Below, in pieces: positions 8,218-21,305 of a stretch of DNA of 64,000 nt. The DNA is taken from positions 32,665 to 96,664 of the forward strand of contig JAUHZO010000017.1 in the NCBI GenBank assembly GCA_030425925.1, in the 5' to 3' direction. How positions within the stretch are numbered: the first letter of the stretch is position 1; each line of letters begins with the position of its first letter. The notes under the pieces were generated by a model. That model did not search any database, was not told the origin of the DNA, and saw only the letters and a list, made by a program, of their open reading frames with translations. Source of the stretch: Alphaproteobacteria bacterium (GTDB lineage Bacteria > Pseudomonadota > Alphaproteobacteria > Rhodobacterales > Rhodobacteraceae). The translations under genes were made by a program, and so were the position numbers.

Positions 8218-9975
8218 TCAGGCGACCCGTGGCACCGGGGCGGCGTCGGCGGGGCCGTGCGCCGGGAAATTTGCCTCCGCCTGGTCCACCGCGAAACGGG
8301 CCACCAGTGTCGACAGGTTCTGCGCCTCCTGCCGCAGCATGTGCGCGGCGGCTGTCGATTCCTCGACCATGGCCGCATTCTGCTGGGTCACCTGGTCGAG
8401 ATTGCCGACACCGGCATTGATTTCGTTGAGCCCCTGGGCCTGCTCCTTGGAGGCTTCGGCGATGCCGGTGACAAGTTCGGAAATCTCGCCCACCTGCTCC
8501 ACCACCTCGTCCAGCGCGACACCGGCCCGTTCCACCAGGCGCACGCCGTGCTTGACCTGATCTGCCGAGCCGACGATCAGATCCTTGATCTGGCGCGCCG
8601 CTTCCGACGAGCGCTGCGCGAGAGCGCGCACTTCCGAGGCGACAACGGCAAAGCCCTTGCCCGAACTGCCGGCGCGGGCGGCCTCGACCCCGGCATTCAG
8701 CGCCAGCAGGTTGGTCTGGAAGGCGATGTCGTCGATCACCGTGATGATGTCGCTGATCTGTTCCGAGGACTTTTCGATTTCCGCCATGGCCGAAACCGCC
8801 GATTTCATCACGCTCCCATTCTGTGCGGCGACGGTCCGGGCCGCGCGCACCGTCTTGTCGGCGTCCCCCGCATTCTCGGCAGCCGCGCGTACCGAGTTGA
8901 CGATCTGTTCCAGCGCCGCCGCGGTCTGCTCCAGCGTGGCCGCCTGGGTTTCGGTGCGGCGCGACAGGTCGTCCGAGGCCTGGGCGATCTCGTTGGCACC
9001 GCCATTGATGCTGGCGGCGTTTTCCCGCACTTCCCGGATGGCCGAGGCAAGGCTGTCGGCGGCGCGATTGTAGTTCAGGCGCAGCGCCTCGTATTCTTCC
9101 GGGAAGGGCTGGTCGATGACATGCGACAGCGTGCCTTCCGCCAGGCTGTCCAGCGCGTCGCCCAGGTGATCCACCACCCGCGCCTGGGCGGCGTGCTGCT
9201 CGGCGCGGCGGTCTTCGGCGCTGCGGGCGGTCTGCAGGGCATCGGTCAATTCGCCGATGCGCCGGGCGATGCCGCCGATTTCGTCGCGCCGCGTGTCCAG
9301 ACCGGTGGGCGTGTCGTAATCGCCTTGCGCCACGCGCTGCACGGCATCGCCAAGCCGGGTCAGTGGACGCCCGAGAAAGCGGCGCAGCTGCAGCATGGTC
9401 ACCAGTTGCATGACCAGGAACAGGCCAAGCGCCCAGGCCAGGATCCGGCGCTCTGCCGGGGCGACCTGCGCAAGGGCGGCCTCGTCGCTCCAGGCCATGG
9501 CCAGCACGCCGATCGCCGGGCCGTCGGCGGCGGCGCGGATCGGGGCCGCCAGCCAGAGCCCGGCCGCGTCGGAGACCGGCACGTCGTCCGCAAGGCTGCG
9601 CAGGGCCAGGTCGGCCAGCGCCTCGGCGCCCGGCCCGTCCTGGCCGCGCGTCAGCACCACCGCTCCGGTGGCGTCGAGCACGATTGCCCCCTGCCCCGCT
9701 GCGCCCGCCGCCTCCAGGCTCTGGTCGACGATTTCCCCGATCTTTGCCATCGCCTTGAAACGCAACGCGTCTTTCAGCGCTTCGGCCTGTTGCGGCACGC
9801 TCTTGGCCACCTGATCAACGATGCCCTGCCGCGCCAGCCGTTCCACCAGGTTCGACGATTGATAGGCCATCGCCCCGGCCACGACCACGGTCGACAGGGC
9901 CATCAGCGCCGCACAGCGCACGAATACAGAGTGCAGGACCGATGCCGGTCCCGCCCGAAAGAGCCGTAGTTTCAT
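8218..9975 (-). CDS. Methyl-accepting chemotaxis protein, 585 aa
   Basis: A transmembrane chemoreceptor. A membrane segment lies at about residues 18-40, followed by a periplasmic domain of only about 115 residues, a second segment (LGLFLVMQLVTMLQL, about 162-178) and a HAMP domain (about 180-235). The cytoplasmic signalling helices carry the invariant hairpin-tip region (DIAFQTNLLALNAGVEAAR followed by GKGFAVVASEVRALAQRS). It ends in PVPRVA, without a CheR/CheB-tethering pentapeptide. The gene for a periplasmic Cache-like protein (10024-10593) lies 48 bp upstream on the same strand, so the two are probably co-transcribed and may work together in ligand detection. No che genes are present in the window. 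Confidence 0.95.
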   Translation of the reverse strand: MKLRLFRAGPASVLHSVFVRCAALMALSTVVVAGAMAYQSSNLVERLARQGIVDQVAKSVPQQAEALKDALRFKAMAKIGEIVDQSLEAAGAAGQGAIVLDATGAVVLTRGQDGPGAEALADLALRSLADDVPVSDAAGLWLAAPIRAAADGPAIGVLAMAWSDEAALAQVAPAERRILAWALGLFLVMQLVTMLQLRRFLGRPLTRLGDAVQRVAQGDYDTPTGLDTRRDEIGGIARRIGELTDALQTARSAEDRRAEQHAAQARVVDHLGDALDSLAEGTLSHVIDQPFPEEYEALRLNYNRAADSLASAIREVRENAASINGGANEIAQASDDLSRRTETQAATLEQTAAALEQIVNSVRAAAENAGDADKTVRAARTVAAQNGSVMKSAVSAMAEIEKSSEQISDIITVIDDIAFQTNLLALNAGVEAARAGSSGKGFAVVASEVRALAQRSSEAARQIKDLIVGSADQVKHGVRLVERAGVALDEVVEQVGEISELVTGIAEASKEQAQGLNEINAGVGNLDQVTQQNAAMVEESTAAAHMLRQEAQNLSTLVARFAVDQAEANFPAHGPADAAPVPRVA

Positions 9976-10023
9976 GACTGAGTTCCGTTGGAAAAAAGGG
10001 GAATGGCCGGCACGCCAGTTGGG

Positions 10024-10593
10024 TTACATCAGCTGATCCGCGATGATGCCCACCGTCATGGCCCCGATCGGCGCGCCCCCGGCATCGGTGAGCGTGATCG
10101 AGATCTGGGCCTGATAGCTCTGGCTCGATTCATCGAACTCGATCTCCGAGAAATGCACCGCCCCGGCCCCGTTGGGGTAGGTTTCGGTGAATTTCGCCTC
10201 GTCCCCCTGCCAGTAGTCCGAGGTGACGCCGGATGCGGCCACGTTCAGGCCCAGGGCATCCATGACAAAAACCTCGGTGATGGCGCCGCCCGATGCGGCC
10301 ACCTGGTCGCGCAGGAAGTCCGACGCCGCCGAGATCAGGACCGAATCGATCAGCGGAGTGGCGGCAAGGCCAACCTCGCCGCGCCAGGTCTGGTCCAGCG
10401 ACTCGATCGTCGAGAGATCGTAGCCGCCGGTCTCCGCGTTCTGCGCGCGGATCGCGTCCACGATCACCGGCGCGTTCATCCAGCCGCGGATCTGGCTGTC
10501 GAGAATGGCCTGCATGGCGTCCTGGGGTTCGGCGGCCTGGGCGGTTCCGGCCACAAGGGCCAGCGCAGCGGCCCGGAAGAGAAGGGATTTCAT
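10024..10593 (-). CDS. Periplasmic Cache/PDC-like ligand-binding protein, 189 aa
   Basis: A clear Sec signal peptide (MKSLLFRAAALALVAGTAQA, cleaved near residue 20) is followed by a soluble domain of about 165 residues and no further membrane segment. The pattern (long N-terminal helices, then VFVMDALGLNVAASGVTSDYW and a C-terminal sheet ending in AMTVGIIADQLM) resembles single PDC/Cache sensor domains that bind small ligands. Its place directly upstream of an MCP suggests a free periplasmic partner of that receptor. This role is inferred from context. The divergent neighbour is an MttB-family methyltransferase, so a methylated amine is one possible ligand, without direct evidence. Confidence 0.75.
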   Translation of the reverse strand: MKSLLFRAAALALVAGTAQAAEPQDAMQAILDSQIRGWMNAPVIVDAIRAQNAETGGYDLSTIESLDQTWRGEVGLAATPLIDSVLISAASDFLRDQVAASGGAITEVFVMDALGLNVAASGVTSDYWQGDEAKFTETYPNGAGAVHFSEIEFDESSQSYQAQISITLTDAGGAPIGAMTVGIIADQLM

Positions 10594-10644
10594 GATGTCA
10601 GCTCCGAATGACGATGAAAGACTGGGGAAACCCTACGCCCGGGC

Positions 10645-10666
10645 GGCCTTATGCTTCGTTAAGGCC
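10645..10666. promoter_or_regulatory. Inverted repeat in the chemoreceptor/mttB divergent region
   Basis: ggcctta and taaggcc flank an 8-base spacer. The right half belongs to gttaaggcccacc (10659-10671), a 13-mer found in reverse complement at 23654-23666 in front of cckA. It contains a TTAAG half-site of the CtrA type. Confidence 0.4.
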
Positions 10667-10697
10667 CACCCCGCTTTTTCCGCCCCGACATGCGCGG

Positions 10698-10718
10698 AAA
10701 ACGACAATTCGTCGTTTT
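10698..10718. promoter_or_regulatory. Dyad AAAACGAC-aattc-GTCGTTTT
   Basis: A perfect 8-bp inverted repeat with a 5-base loop lies between the divergent chemoreceptor and methyltransferase genes, about 105 bp upstream of the former and 170 bp upstream of the latter. It could be an operator or a bidirectional stem-loop. Confidence 0.4.
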
Positions 10719-10886
10719 TCGTCGCGACCGGGTGCGTCTGACCGCCCCAACTGCCGTCATGGACAAGGAACGTTCCCGGATCAGCCTCATTCTGTGCGTC
10801 ACCGGCGCGCGGCGCGGGCGCGCGGCCCGCGGTCGCCCGCAGTCGCGCTGACCCTTTCCTGTCCCTTTATTCTATCGGAGCCTCAG

Positions 10887-12422
10887 ATGAACGCACCTGC
10901 CCCGCGCCGCAGCGGCGGACGCACCGCCCGGCGCGCCGCCCGCACCGCCCCGCCCCAAGCCGAGCTGCGCGCCGTGCATCCCGGCCTGACCGGCGGTCGT
11001 TACCGTCCGCTGGACGACGCGGACGTCCTGCGCATTCACCGTGCCGCGCTGGAAGCGCTGGACACCATCGGCCTGGCCGACGCCCCGGCCTCGGGCGTGG
11101 AGATCCTCACCGGTGCCGGCGCGGTGCTGGGCGATGATGGCCGCCTCCGGTTCCCGCCCGCTCTGGTCGAGGACATGCTGGCAAAGGCCAACCGGTCGGT
11201 CACGCTGCATGGCCGCGACGCGGAGCACGATCTCGACCTGCGCGGCACGCGGGTGCATTACGGCACCGCCGGCGCGGCCGTGCACATGGTGGATGTGGAC
11301 GGGCGCAACTATCGCGAAAGCACCCTGCAGGACCTGCACGATGCCGCCCGGCTGGTGGACCGGCTGGACAACATCCACTTCCTGCAGCGCCCCATGGTGG
11401 CCCGCGACATCCTCGACAATCTCGAGATGGACCTGAACACCATCTACGCCTGCTGCTCCGGGACAACCAAACATGTGGGCACCTCGTTCAGCGATCCGTC
11501 CCATGTGGCCGATGCGATGGACCTGCTGCACATGATCGCCGGCGGCGAGGCGGCCTGGCGCGCGCGGCCCTTCGTGTCGAACTCGAACTGCTTTGTCGTG
11601 CCGCCGATGAAATTCGCCACCGAAAGCTGCGAGACGATGGAAGCGTGCATCCGTGCGGGCATGCCGGTGCTGCTGCTTTCGGCCGGCATGGCCGGCGCCA
11701 CCGCCCCTGCCACCGTGGCGGGCGCCATCGTGCAGGCGGTGGCAGAATGCCTGGCCGGTCTGGTCTACGTCAACGCCATGGCCCCCGGCCACCCGGCGGT
11801 CTTTGGCACCTGGCCCTTCGGGCTGGACCTGCGCACCGGGGCCATGACCGGCGGTTCGGGGGAACAGGCGCTGCTGACGGCGGGCTGTGCGCAGATGCAC
11901 GCGTTCTACGACCTGCCCGGCGGTGCCGCCGCGGGCATTGCCGACAGCAAGCTGCCGGACATGCAGGCCGGGTGGGAGCAGATGTGCTCCAACGTGATGG
12001 CGGGGCTGTCGGGGCTCAACATGGTCTACGAGGCGGCGGGCATGCACGCCTCGCTGCTGGGCTTCTGCCATGAAAGCCTGATCCTGGGCGACGACCTGAT
12101 CGGCCAGGCGCTGCGTTGCGTGCGCGGGATCGAGGTCAACGACGACACGCTGGCGCTGGATGTCATGCGCGCGACCTGCCTGGGCGGAACCGGGCATTAC
12201 CTGGGCGCGGACCAGACGCTGAAGCGCATGCAGGCGGATTTCGTCTATCCCGCCCTGGGCGACCGGCTGTCACCCAAGGAGTGGGAGGAAAAGGAAAAGC
12301 CCGACCTTGTGGAGCGCGCCGTGGCCCGCAAGACCCGGATGCTGGCCGAACCCAGCCGCGCCCGCTTTGACCCGGTCACCGACGCCGCCATCCGCAAGCG
12401 TTTCCGCATCCATCTGGCCTGA
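10887..12422 (+). CDS. mttB: Trimethylamine methyltransferase family protein (MttB superfamily, non-pyrrolysine), 511 aa
   Basis: Members of this family transfer a methyl group from a quaternary or tertiary amine to a corrinoid protein. Length and motifs fit (LRAVHPGLTGGRYRPLDDAD near the N-terminus, RDILDNLEMDLNTIYACCSGTTKHVG, NSNCFVVPPMKFATES, and a C-terminal DFVYPALGDR). No in-frame TAG occurs, so this is a pyrrolysine-lacking homologue like the glycine-betaine methyltransferase MtgB rather than a true TMA methyltransferase; the substrate cannot be read from sequence. ATG 10887 is preceded by CGGAG. The extra N-terminal 25 residues are Arg/Ala-rich. A RACo-like corrinoid activator is encoded at 28444-30483, but no corrinoid-binding protein is adjacent. 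Confidence 0.9.
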   Translation: MNAPAPRRSGGRTARRAARTAPPQAELRAVHPGLTGGRYRPLDDADVLRIHRAALEALDTIGLADAPASGVEILTGAGAVLGDDGRLRFPPALVEDMLAKANRSVTLHGRDAEHDLDLRGTRVHYGTAGAAVHMVDVDGRNYRESTLQDLHDAARLVDRLDNIHFLQRPMVARDILDNLEMDLNTIYACCSGTTKHVGTSFSDPSHVADAMDLLHMIAGGEAAWRARPFVSNSNCFVVPPMKFATESCETMEACIRAGMPVLLLSAGMAGATAPATVAGAIVQAVAECLAGLVYVNAMAPGHPAVFGTWPFGLDLRTGAMTGGSGEQALLTAGCAQMHAFYDLPGGAAAGIADSKLPDMQAGWEQMCSNVMAGLSGLNMVYEAAGMHASLLGFCHESLILGDDLIGQALRCVRGIEVNDDTLALDVMRATCLGGTGHYLGADQTLKRMQADFVYPALGDRLSPKEWEEKEKPDLVERAVARKTRMLAEPSRARFDPVTDAAIRKRFRIHLA

Positions 12423-12454
12423 CCGCCGGACGCGACGCGCCTGCTGGCCATGCT

Positions 12455-12478
12455 CCCCCGGCTCGGATAAGCCGGGGG
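12455..12478 (+). terminator. Candidate terminator after mttB
   Basis: cccccggct / agccggggg form a perfect 9-bp stem with a 6-base loop, 32 bases after the mttB stop. It is followed by aaac, not a T-run. Confidence 0.5.
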
Positions 12479-12499
12479 AAACATCCAGCGGGAGGCGGC

Positions 12500-12829
12500 A
12501 TGCCCTATCTGATCCTGTTCCTGGCCGTGCTGGCCGAAACCATCGGTACCACGGCGCTGCAGGCCAGCCAGCAGTTCACCCGCCTCGTGCCCTCGGTCAT
12601 CGTGTTTGCGGCCTATTCGGCGGCCTTTGTCCTGCTGGGCATTGCGCTGAAATACTTCCCCGTCGGCGTGGCCTATGCGATCTGGTCGGGCCTCGGGATC
12701 GTGCTGATCGCGGTGATCGGCTATCTTGTCTTTGACCAGCGGCTTGATCTGCCTGCCGTGCTGGGCATGGCGATGATCCTGGGCGGCATTCTGGTCGTCC
12801 ATCTGTTTTCCGCCACCGCGACGCATTAG
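12500..12829 (+). CDS. SMR-family small multidrug/quaternary-compound transporter, 109 aa
   Basis: Four transmembrane helices span almost the whole protein, the usual size for the EmrE/SugE family. The essential membrane glutamate is present at residue 13 ([13 protein letters not shown]), and the helix-3 signature [12 protein letters not shown] is intact. These dimeric inner-membrane antiporters exchange protons for lipophilic cations. GGGAGG lies a few bases before ATG 12500. It stands between the mttB terminator and typA, so is probably its own transcript or shares one with typA. Substrate range cannot be judged from sequence. Confidence 0.92.
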   Translation: MPYLILFLAVLAETIGTTALQASQQFTRLVPSVIVFAAYSAAFVLLGIALKYFPVGVAYAIWSGLGIVLIAVIGYLVFDQRLDLPAVLGMAMILGGILVVHLFSATATH

Positions 12830-12891
12830 ACACTGGCCTTTCCGCTGCACTGCGGCTAGGCGGCGTGCAACAGTCAGAACGGAACCCGACC

Positions 12892-14709
<1,818 letters not shown>

Positions 14710-14736
14710 CCGGACGTCTTGGCCCGTTGCGCCAGA

Positions 14737-14762
14737 CCGGGACACGACCATCGTGTCTCCGG
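14737..14762. terminator. Bidirectional terminator hairpin between typA and convergent small gene
   Basis: ccgg-gacacga-cca-tcgtgtc-t-ccgg forms an 11-bp stem with a single bulged T and a 3-base loop, centred between two convergent genes. Confidence 0.6.
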
Positions 14763-14773
14763 ATCAGGTGAGG

Positions 14774-15043
14774 TTACTTGCAGGGGATTTCCTGCATGAC
14801 GATGTGCTCTTCCTTGATCAGCGTGCGATCCTCGCGATAGACGGCGGGGTATTCCACAAGCTCGATCCGCCCGTTGCGCTTGAGATACTTGCGCTCGGGC
14901 TTCTTGATCAGCACCTTCTTCACGCTGTACTGCGCGGGCTTCACCACCTTCTGGTAACACGCGATCAGCCGGGGTTCGCCCTCGGCGGCGGCGCCGGTGG
15001 CCAGTGCCATGGCCAGCCCGCATGCAATCAATCCTGCTCGCAT
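14774..15043 (-). CDS. Small secreted protein, 89 aa (paralogue of next gene)
   Basis: A signal peptide (MRAGLIACGLAMALATGAAA) precedes a mature protein of about 69 residues with two cysteines (ACYQKV near its start and IPCK at its end) that could form one disulfide. Family not recognised. It aligns along its whole length with the product of 15211-15480: ACYxKVxxPAxYSxxKxLI, then RNGxxxxVxYPAVYxE, and a C-terminal PC[KR]. Both are 89 residues. AAGGAG precedes ATG 15043. The mature protein is lysine/arginine-rich. Probably periplasmic. Confidence 0.8.
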   Translation of the reverse strand: MRAGLIACGLAMALATGAAAEGEPRLIACYQKVVKPAQYSVKKVLIKKPERKYLKRNGRIELVEYPAVYREDRTLIKEEHIVMQEIPCK

Positions 15044-15122
15044 CCCTTCACTCCTTCGAGGGGTTTTTCATGCCTGCAGGATTGTCGCCAAATCCGTCAC
15101 AAATTGGATGCTTCCGGGGCGT

Positions 15123-15150
15123 TTGCGCGGCAACTGCAACAGTTGCGCAA
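15123..15150. repeat. Dyad-symmetric element between the twin genes
   Basis: ttgcgc(g)GCAACT-gcaac-AGTTGCgcaa is a near-perfect palindrome with a 5-base centre, directly beside the terminator hairpin at 15158-15180. It could extend the terminator or act as an operator for the downstream twin gene. Confidence 0.55.
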
Positions 15151-15157
15151 AAGGAAA

Positions 15158-15180
15158 GGCGCGGGTGGCAGCCCCGCGCC
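15158..15180 (-). terminator. Intrinsic terminator of gene 15211-15480
   Basis: Read on the minus strand, GGCGCGGG-gctgcca-CCCGCGCC is followed by TTTCCTTTT, a textbook rho-independent terminator 31 bases after the stop. It separates the two paralogous small genes. Confidence 0.8.
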
Positions 15181-15210
15181 TTTCTTTGGTCCTTGCGTGT
15201 CCCGCTGCGC

Positions 15211-15480
15211 TCAGCGGCAGGGAGCCTTGCGGGCGACGTAGTGACCCGGGGTCTCGAGATGCTTCATCTCCTTGTAGACCGCCGGGTAGTGCACCTTGAT
15301 CATCTGACCGTTGCGGTGCTCCCACTCGGTGTGAGCCGCCATGATCAGCGTCTTCGAGGTGCTGTACTTGGCCGGAACCCAGACCTTGTCGTAGCACGCC
15401 ACGACCTGACCTTCCCAGGCAAAGGCCGGAGCGGCCAGAGCCGACGCTGCGAGGAACGCGCCGATAAGAACTTTTTTCAT
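15211..15480 (-). CDS. Small secreted protein, 89 aa (paralogue of previous gene)
   Basis: Start ATG 15480 is preceded by GGGAG and begins a good signal peptide (MKKVLIGAFLAASALAAPAFA, cleaved before WEGQ). The mature part (about 68 aa) shares with its neighbour ACYxKVxxPAxYSxxKxLI, HRNGQMIKVHYPAVYKE and the final PCR, with two cysteines in the same places. Function unknown; the conserved aromatic/proline motifs suggest a compact disulfide-bonded fold. It has its own strong terminator, so it is likely an abundant single-gene transcript. The pair arose by tandem duplication and has diverged strongly in the middle. Confidence 0.8.
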   Translation of the reverse strand: MKKVLIGAFLAASALAAPAFAWEGQVVACYDKVWVPAKYSTSKTLIMAAHTEWEHRNGQMIKVHYPAVYKEMKHLETPGHYVARKAPCR

Positions 15481-15833
15481 GATCTTTCTCCCAAGTGTTG
15501 AGGTTAAGGTGCCCAAAGCTTAGCCAAGAAGATCAATTTGGCGCGACAGGAATTCCGGACTTGTGCGGAACGAATTAACCATTTCCGGCATTTTTTCTGG
15601 CATTTCAGGGTATTCCGTGATGGCCCTGCCGCAAAAAAGCCACATTCCCCTAAGTCACTCACACAATTAAAAATTTCCGAAAACGAAACAATCACGCGCT
15701 CTGTCGGAACTGTGCGCAAAGCGTGAACAATACATCCCAGACTGCCACGAATCACCTGACCGGAACAGCACGGCTTTCGCGGCAGGCGGAGGCTTGCGCG
15801 ATACCTTGCGACCGGCGCGCGAAAACCTGCCGG
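15481..15833. other. AT-rich intergenic region
   Basis: 353 bp with no convincing gene, clearly richer in A/T than its surroundings between 15530 and 15730. It must hold the promoter of the small secreted gene at 15480. TTAACCAT at 15575-15582 matches a CtrA-type half-site. No RNA gene could be recognised. Confidence 0.5.
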
Positions 15834-16307
15834 TCAGGGCAGATCGGGCGCAACCTCTTCCCCCATGACGAGAGTGCCGGGCGCCACCACCTCGGCGCAC
15901 CAGCCGCCATGCCCGCGCATGGCATTGTAGCCGCCGGGCCCCAGGGCCGCCTCCATCCGCGAACACGGCGCGCAGGGGGCTGTCAGCCGCAGGCGGACAT
16001 CGCCGATCCGCAGCCCGTGTTCCCGCGCCGCCGTCAGGTTCAGCCCGGACACCACCAGATTGCGCCGCAGGATATGGGGCAAGAGCGCGTCGCGCCCCGA
16101 CAGGGCCGCGATCACCTCCAGGTGTTCGTGCTGGATCAGCGTCACGGCGCGCTTGCCCCGCCGCCCGCGATCCCCCTGCAGCCCGGACTCTGTCACCCTG
16201 ACCTCGGACACCACATGCATGTCGGCCAGACGCGCCGGTCGCAGCCCGATCCACATCAGCCGCCCCGGCCCGGCAAAGCTGCGCCGCAGCGCCGCCAGCT
16301 CGCTCAT
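15834..16307 (-). CDS. MOSC-domain protein, 157 aa
   Basis: A stand-alone MOSC (molybdenum cofactor sulfurase C-terminal) domain. Hallmarks are ESGLQGDRGRRGKRAVTLIQHEHLEVI near residues 40-65, the RRNLVVSGLNL motif, LRIGDVRLRLTAPCAPCSRME with the conserved cysteine, and a GGWCAEVVAPG end. MOSC proteins bind or use Mo cofactor in sulfur transfer or reduction of N-hydroxylated compounds; the exact substrate is unknown. Its ATG overlaps the stop of the DUF1330 gene (ATGA), so it is translationally coupled to it and lies in the alaS operon. Confidence 0.9.
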   Translation of the reverse strand: MSELAALRRSFAGPGRLMWIGLRPARLADMHVVSEVRVTESGLQGDRGRRGKRAVTLIQHEHLEVIAALSGRDALLPHILRRNLVVSGLNLTAAREHGLRIGDVRLRLTAPCAPCSRMEAALGPGGYNAMRGHGGWCAEVVAPGTLVMGEEVAPDLP

Positions 16308-16591
16308 TCGGTGATCTCGACCACCATCAGCTCGCGTTCCGACGCGCCGCGCGCGTGGCTCAGCGCCACCTGGTAGGCGTCGGACTTGTAGCAGTCCACC
16401 GCCGCTTCGACCGAAGGAAAGCGTGCCACAACGTTGCGCGGCCGGTCGGTGCCTTCCAGCTGCACGTAACGCCCGCCGCGCGCAATGAACGTGCCGCCAT
16501 GGGCCGCAATCGCCGGGCCGGCCAGTTCGGCATATTTGCCATAGGCCTCGGCATCGGTCACGGTGACGTGGGCAATCCAGAGTGCGGGCAT
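16304..16591 (-). CDS. DUF1330 domain protein, 95 aa
   Basis: A small ferredoxin-like fold protein of the DUF1330 family: ALWIAHVTVTDAEAYGKYAELAGPAI, HGGTFIARGGRYVQLEG, RNVVARFPSVEAAVDCYKSDAYQ. These motifs and the length are typical. Biochemical role unknown. It lies three bases after alaS and overlaps the MOSC gene by four bases, so the three genes read as one transcription unit. Confidence 0.92.
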   Translation of the reverse strand: MPALWIAHVTVTDAEAYGKYAELAGPAIAAHGGTFIARGGRYVQLEGTDRPRNVVARFPSVEAAVDCYKSDAYQVALSHARGASERELMVVEITE

Positions 16592-16594
16592 GTC

Positions 16595-19270
<2,676 letters not shown>

Positions 19271-19386
19271 GGGGGGCCTCGTGTCAGGCAGTCATTCGGC
19301 GCATCATGTACCGCCCTGCCCGACCCGTGTCCACAGCCGCCGCGCGACGGGGTCAGGGCCCGGCCGCGCGGTGCAATCGGCCTGCG

Positions 19387-20454
<1,068 letters not shown>

Positions 20455-20505
20455 CGTGTCTCGCCCTTATTCCACAGCCCGGAGGGTGCGTCCATGACCG
20501 GTTTT

Positions 20506-20520
20506 GTTCGCCTCTTGTTC
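20506..20520 (-). promoter_or_regulatory. LexA SOS box upstream of recA
   Basis: GTTC-N7-GTTC (gttcgcctcttgttc) is an exact match to the direct-repeat LexA operator of Alphaproteobacteria and lies where the recA promoter should be. A possible promoter just upstream on the minus strand is TTGTAA with AAGAAT about 18 bases on. Confidence 0.85.
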
Positions 20521-20612
20521 GCGCATTCTTGCGATCAAAACGGGAACATTACAAGCAATTTCTTCGTATCTCCAGTTAAGCCCGAGAGGGTTAAGGAGAG
20601 GTTGACGCCGGC

Positions 20613-21230
20613 ATGAAAAGCGGCAAGAGCTTGGTCATGCTGATTTTCTGGAAAGCCCGGCTTGTGTTTCTTGCGGTTCCCAAGACCGGGAGCACCGCCT
20701 TCGAGACGGCACTGTCCCCGCATGCCGCGCTGGTGGTGCGCGATCCGCCGGAACTCAAGCATGCGCCGGTCTATCGCTACAACCGCTTCTTTCGCCCGAT
20801 GATGGAAAAGATGGGTGCCGAGACAATGGATGTCCTTGCGGTGGTGCGCGAACCGGTCGACTGGCTGGGTTCGTGGTACCGCTACCGGCAGCGCGATTTC
20901 CTGAACGGCAAGCCGGTCTCGACCCGGGACATCAGCTTTGACGCCTTCTGCCAGGCCTATGCCACCGGCGACCCGCCGCCCTATGCCAATGTCGGCAGCC
21001 AGGCCAAGTTCGTCGAACCGCGCCCCAACGGGACAGCGGTAAGCCATCTGTACAAATACGAAAACCAGGTCGGGCTGATCGGTTTTCTCGAAGACCGGCT
21101 TGGTGTTGCATTGGACATCCCGCGCCGCAACGTCTCGCCGCCCAGTGATCTGGCGCTGTCGCCCGAGACCGAAGCCAGGTTGCGCCGCAAATGCGTGGCG
21201 GATTTCGAGGTCTGGCAAAGCGCGCTCTGA
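20613..21230 (+). CDS. Sulfotransferase-like protein, 205 aa
   Basis: The N-terminal VPKTGSTAFE (about residues 21-30) matches the 5'-phosphosulfate loop of PAPS-dependent sulfotransferases, and VVREPVDWLGSWYRYRQ (about 77-93) matches the 3'-phosphate-binding strand-helix. The enzyme would transfer sulfate from PAPS to an unknown acceptor. It is short for the family but the two cofactor motifs are complete. AAGGAG lies 15 bases upstream of ATG 20613; an in-frame ATG at 20637 is an alternative. It is divergent from recA and convergent with cckA. Roseobacters commonly carry such genes for cell-surface glycans. Confidence 0.8.
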   Translation: MKSGKSLVMLIFWKARLVFLAVPKTGSTAFETALSPHAALVVRDPPELKHAPVYRYNRFFRPMMEKMGAETMDVLAVVREPVDWLGSWYRYRQRDFLNGKPVSTRDISFDAFCQAYATGDPPPYANVGSQAKFVEPRPNGTAVSHLYKYENQVGLIGFLEDRLGVALDIPRRNVSPPSDLALSPETEARLRRKCVADFEVWQSAL

Positions 21231-21283
21231 CCCTGCACGCTGTGTGCTACCCGGGGCCCTGCGACGCACGTTCCGGCGCTGCC

Positions 21284-21299
21284 CCCGCCGTTCGGCGGG
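21284..21299. terminator. Bidirectional hairpin between convergent genes
   Basis: cccgcc-gttc-ggcggg, a 6-bp GC stem with a tetraloop, lies between the sulfotransferase stop (21230) and the cckA stop (21306). Confidence 0.5.
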
Positions 21300-21305
21300 C
21301 GATCT

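Noticed and set aside
7768..9969. Plus-strand open frame of 733 codons
   Set aside because: Antisense to the chemoreceptor gene, which has clear MCP motifs; the frame has no recognisable domain.
10887..12422. Pyrrolysine-containing trimethylamine methyltransferase
   Set aside because: The frame has no internal TAG; the only stop is TGA at the family-typical C-terminus.
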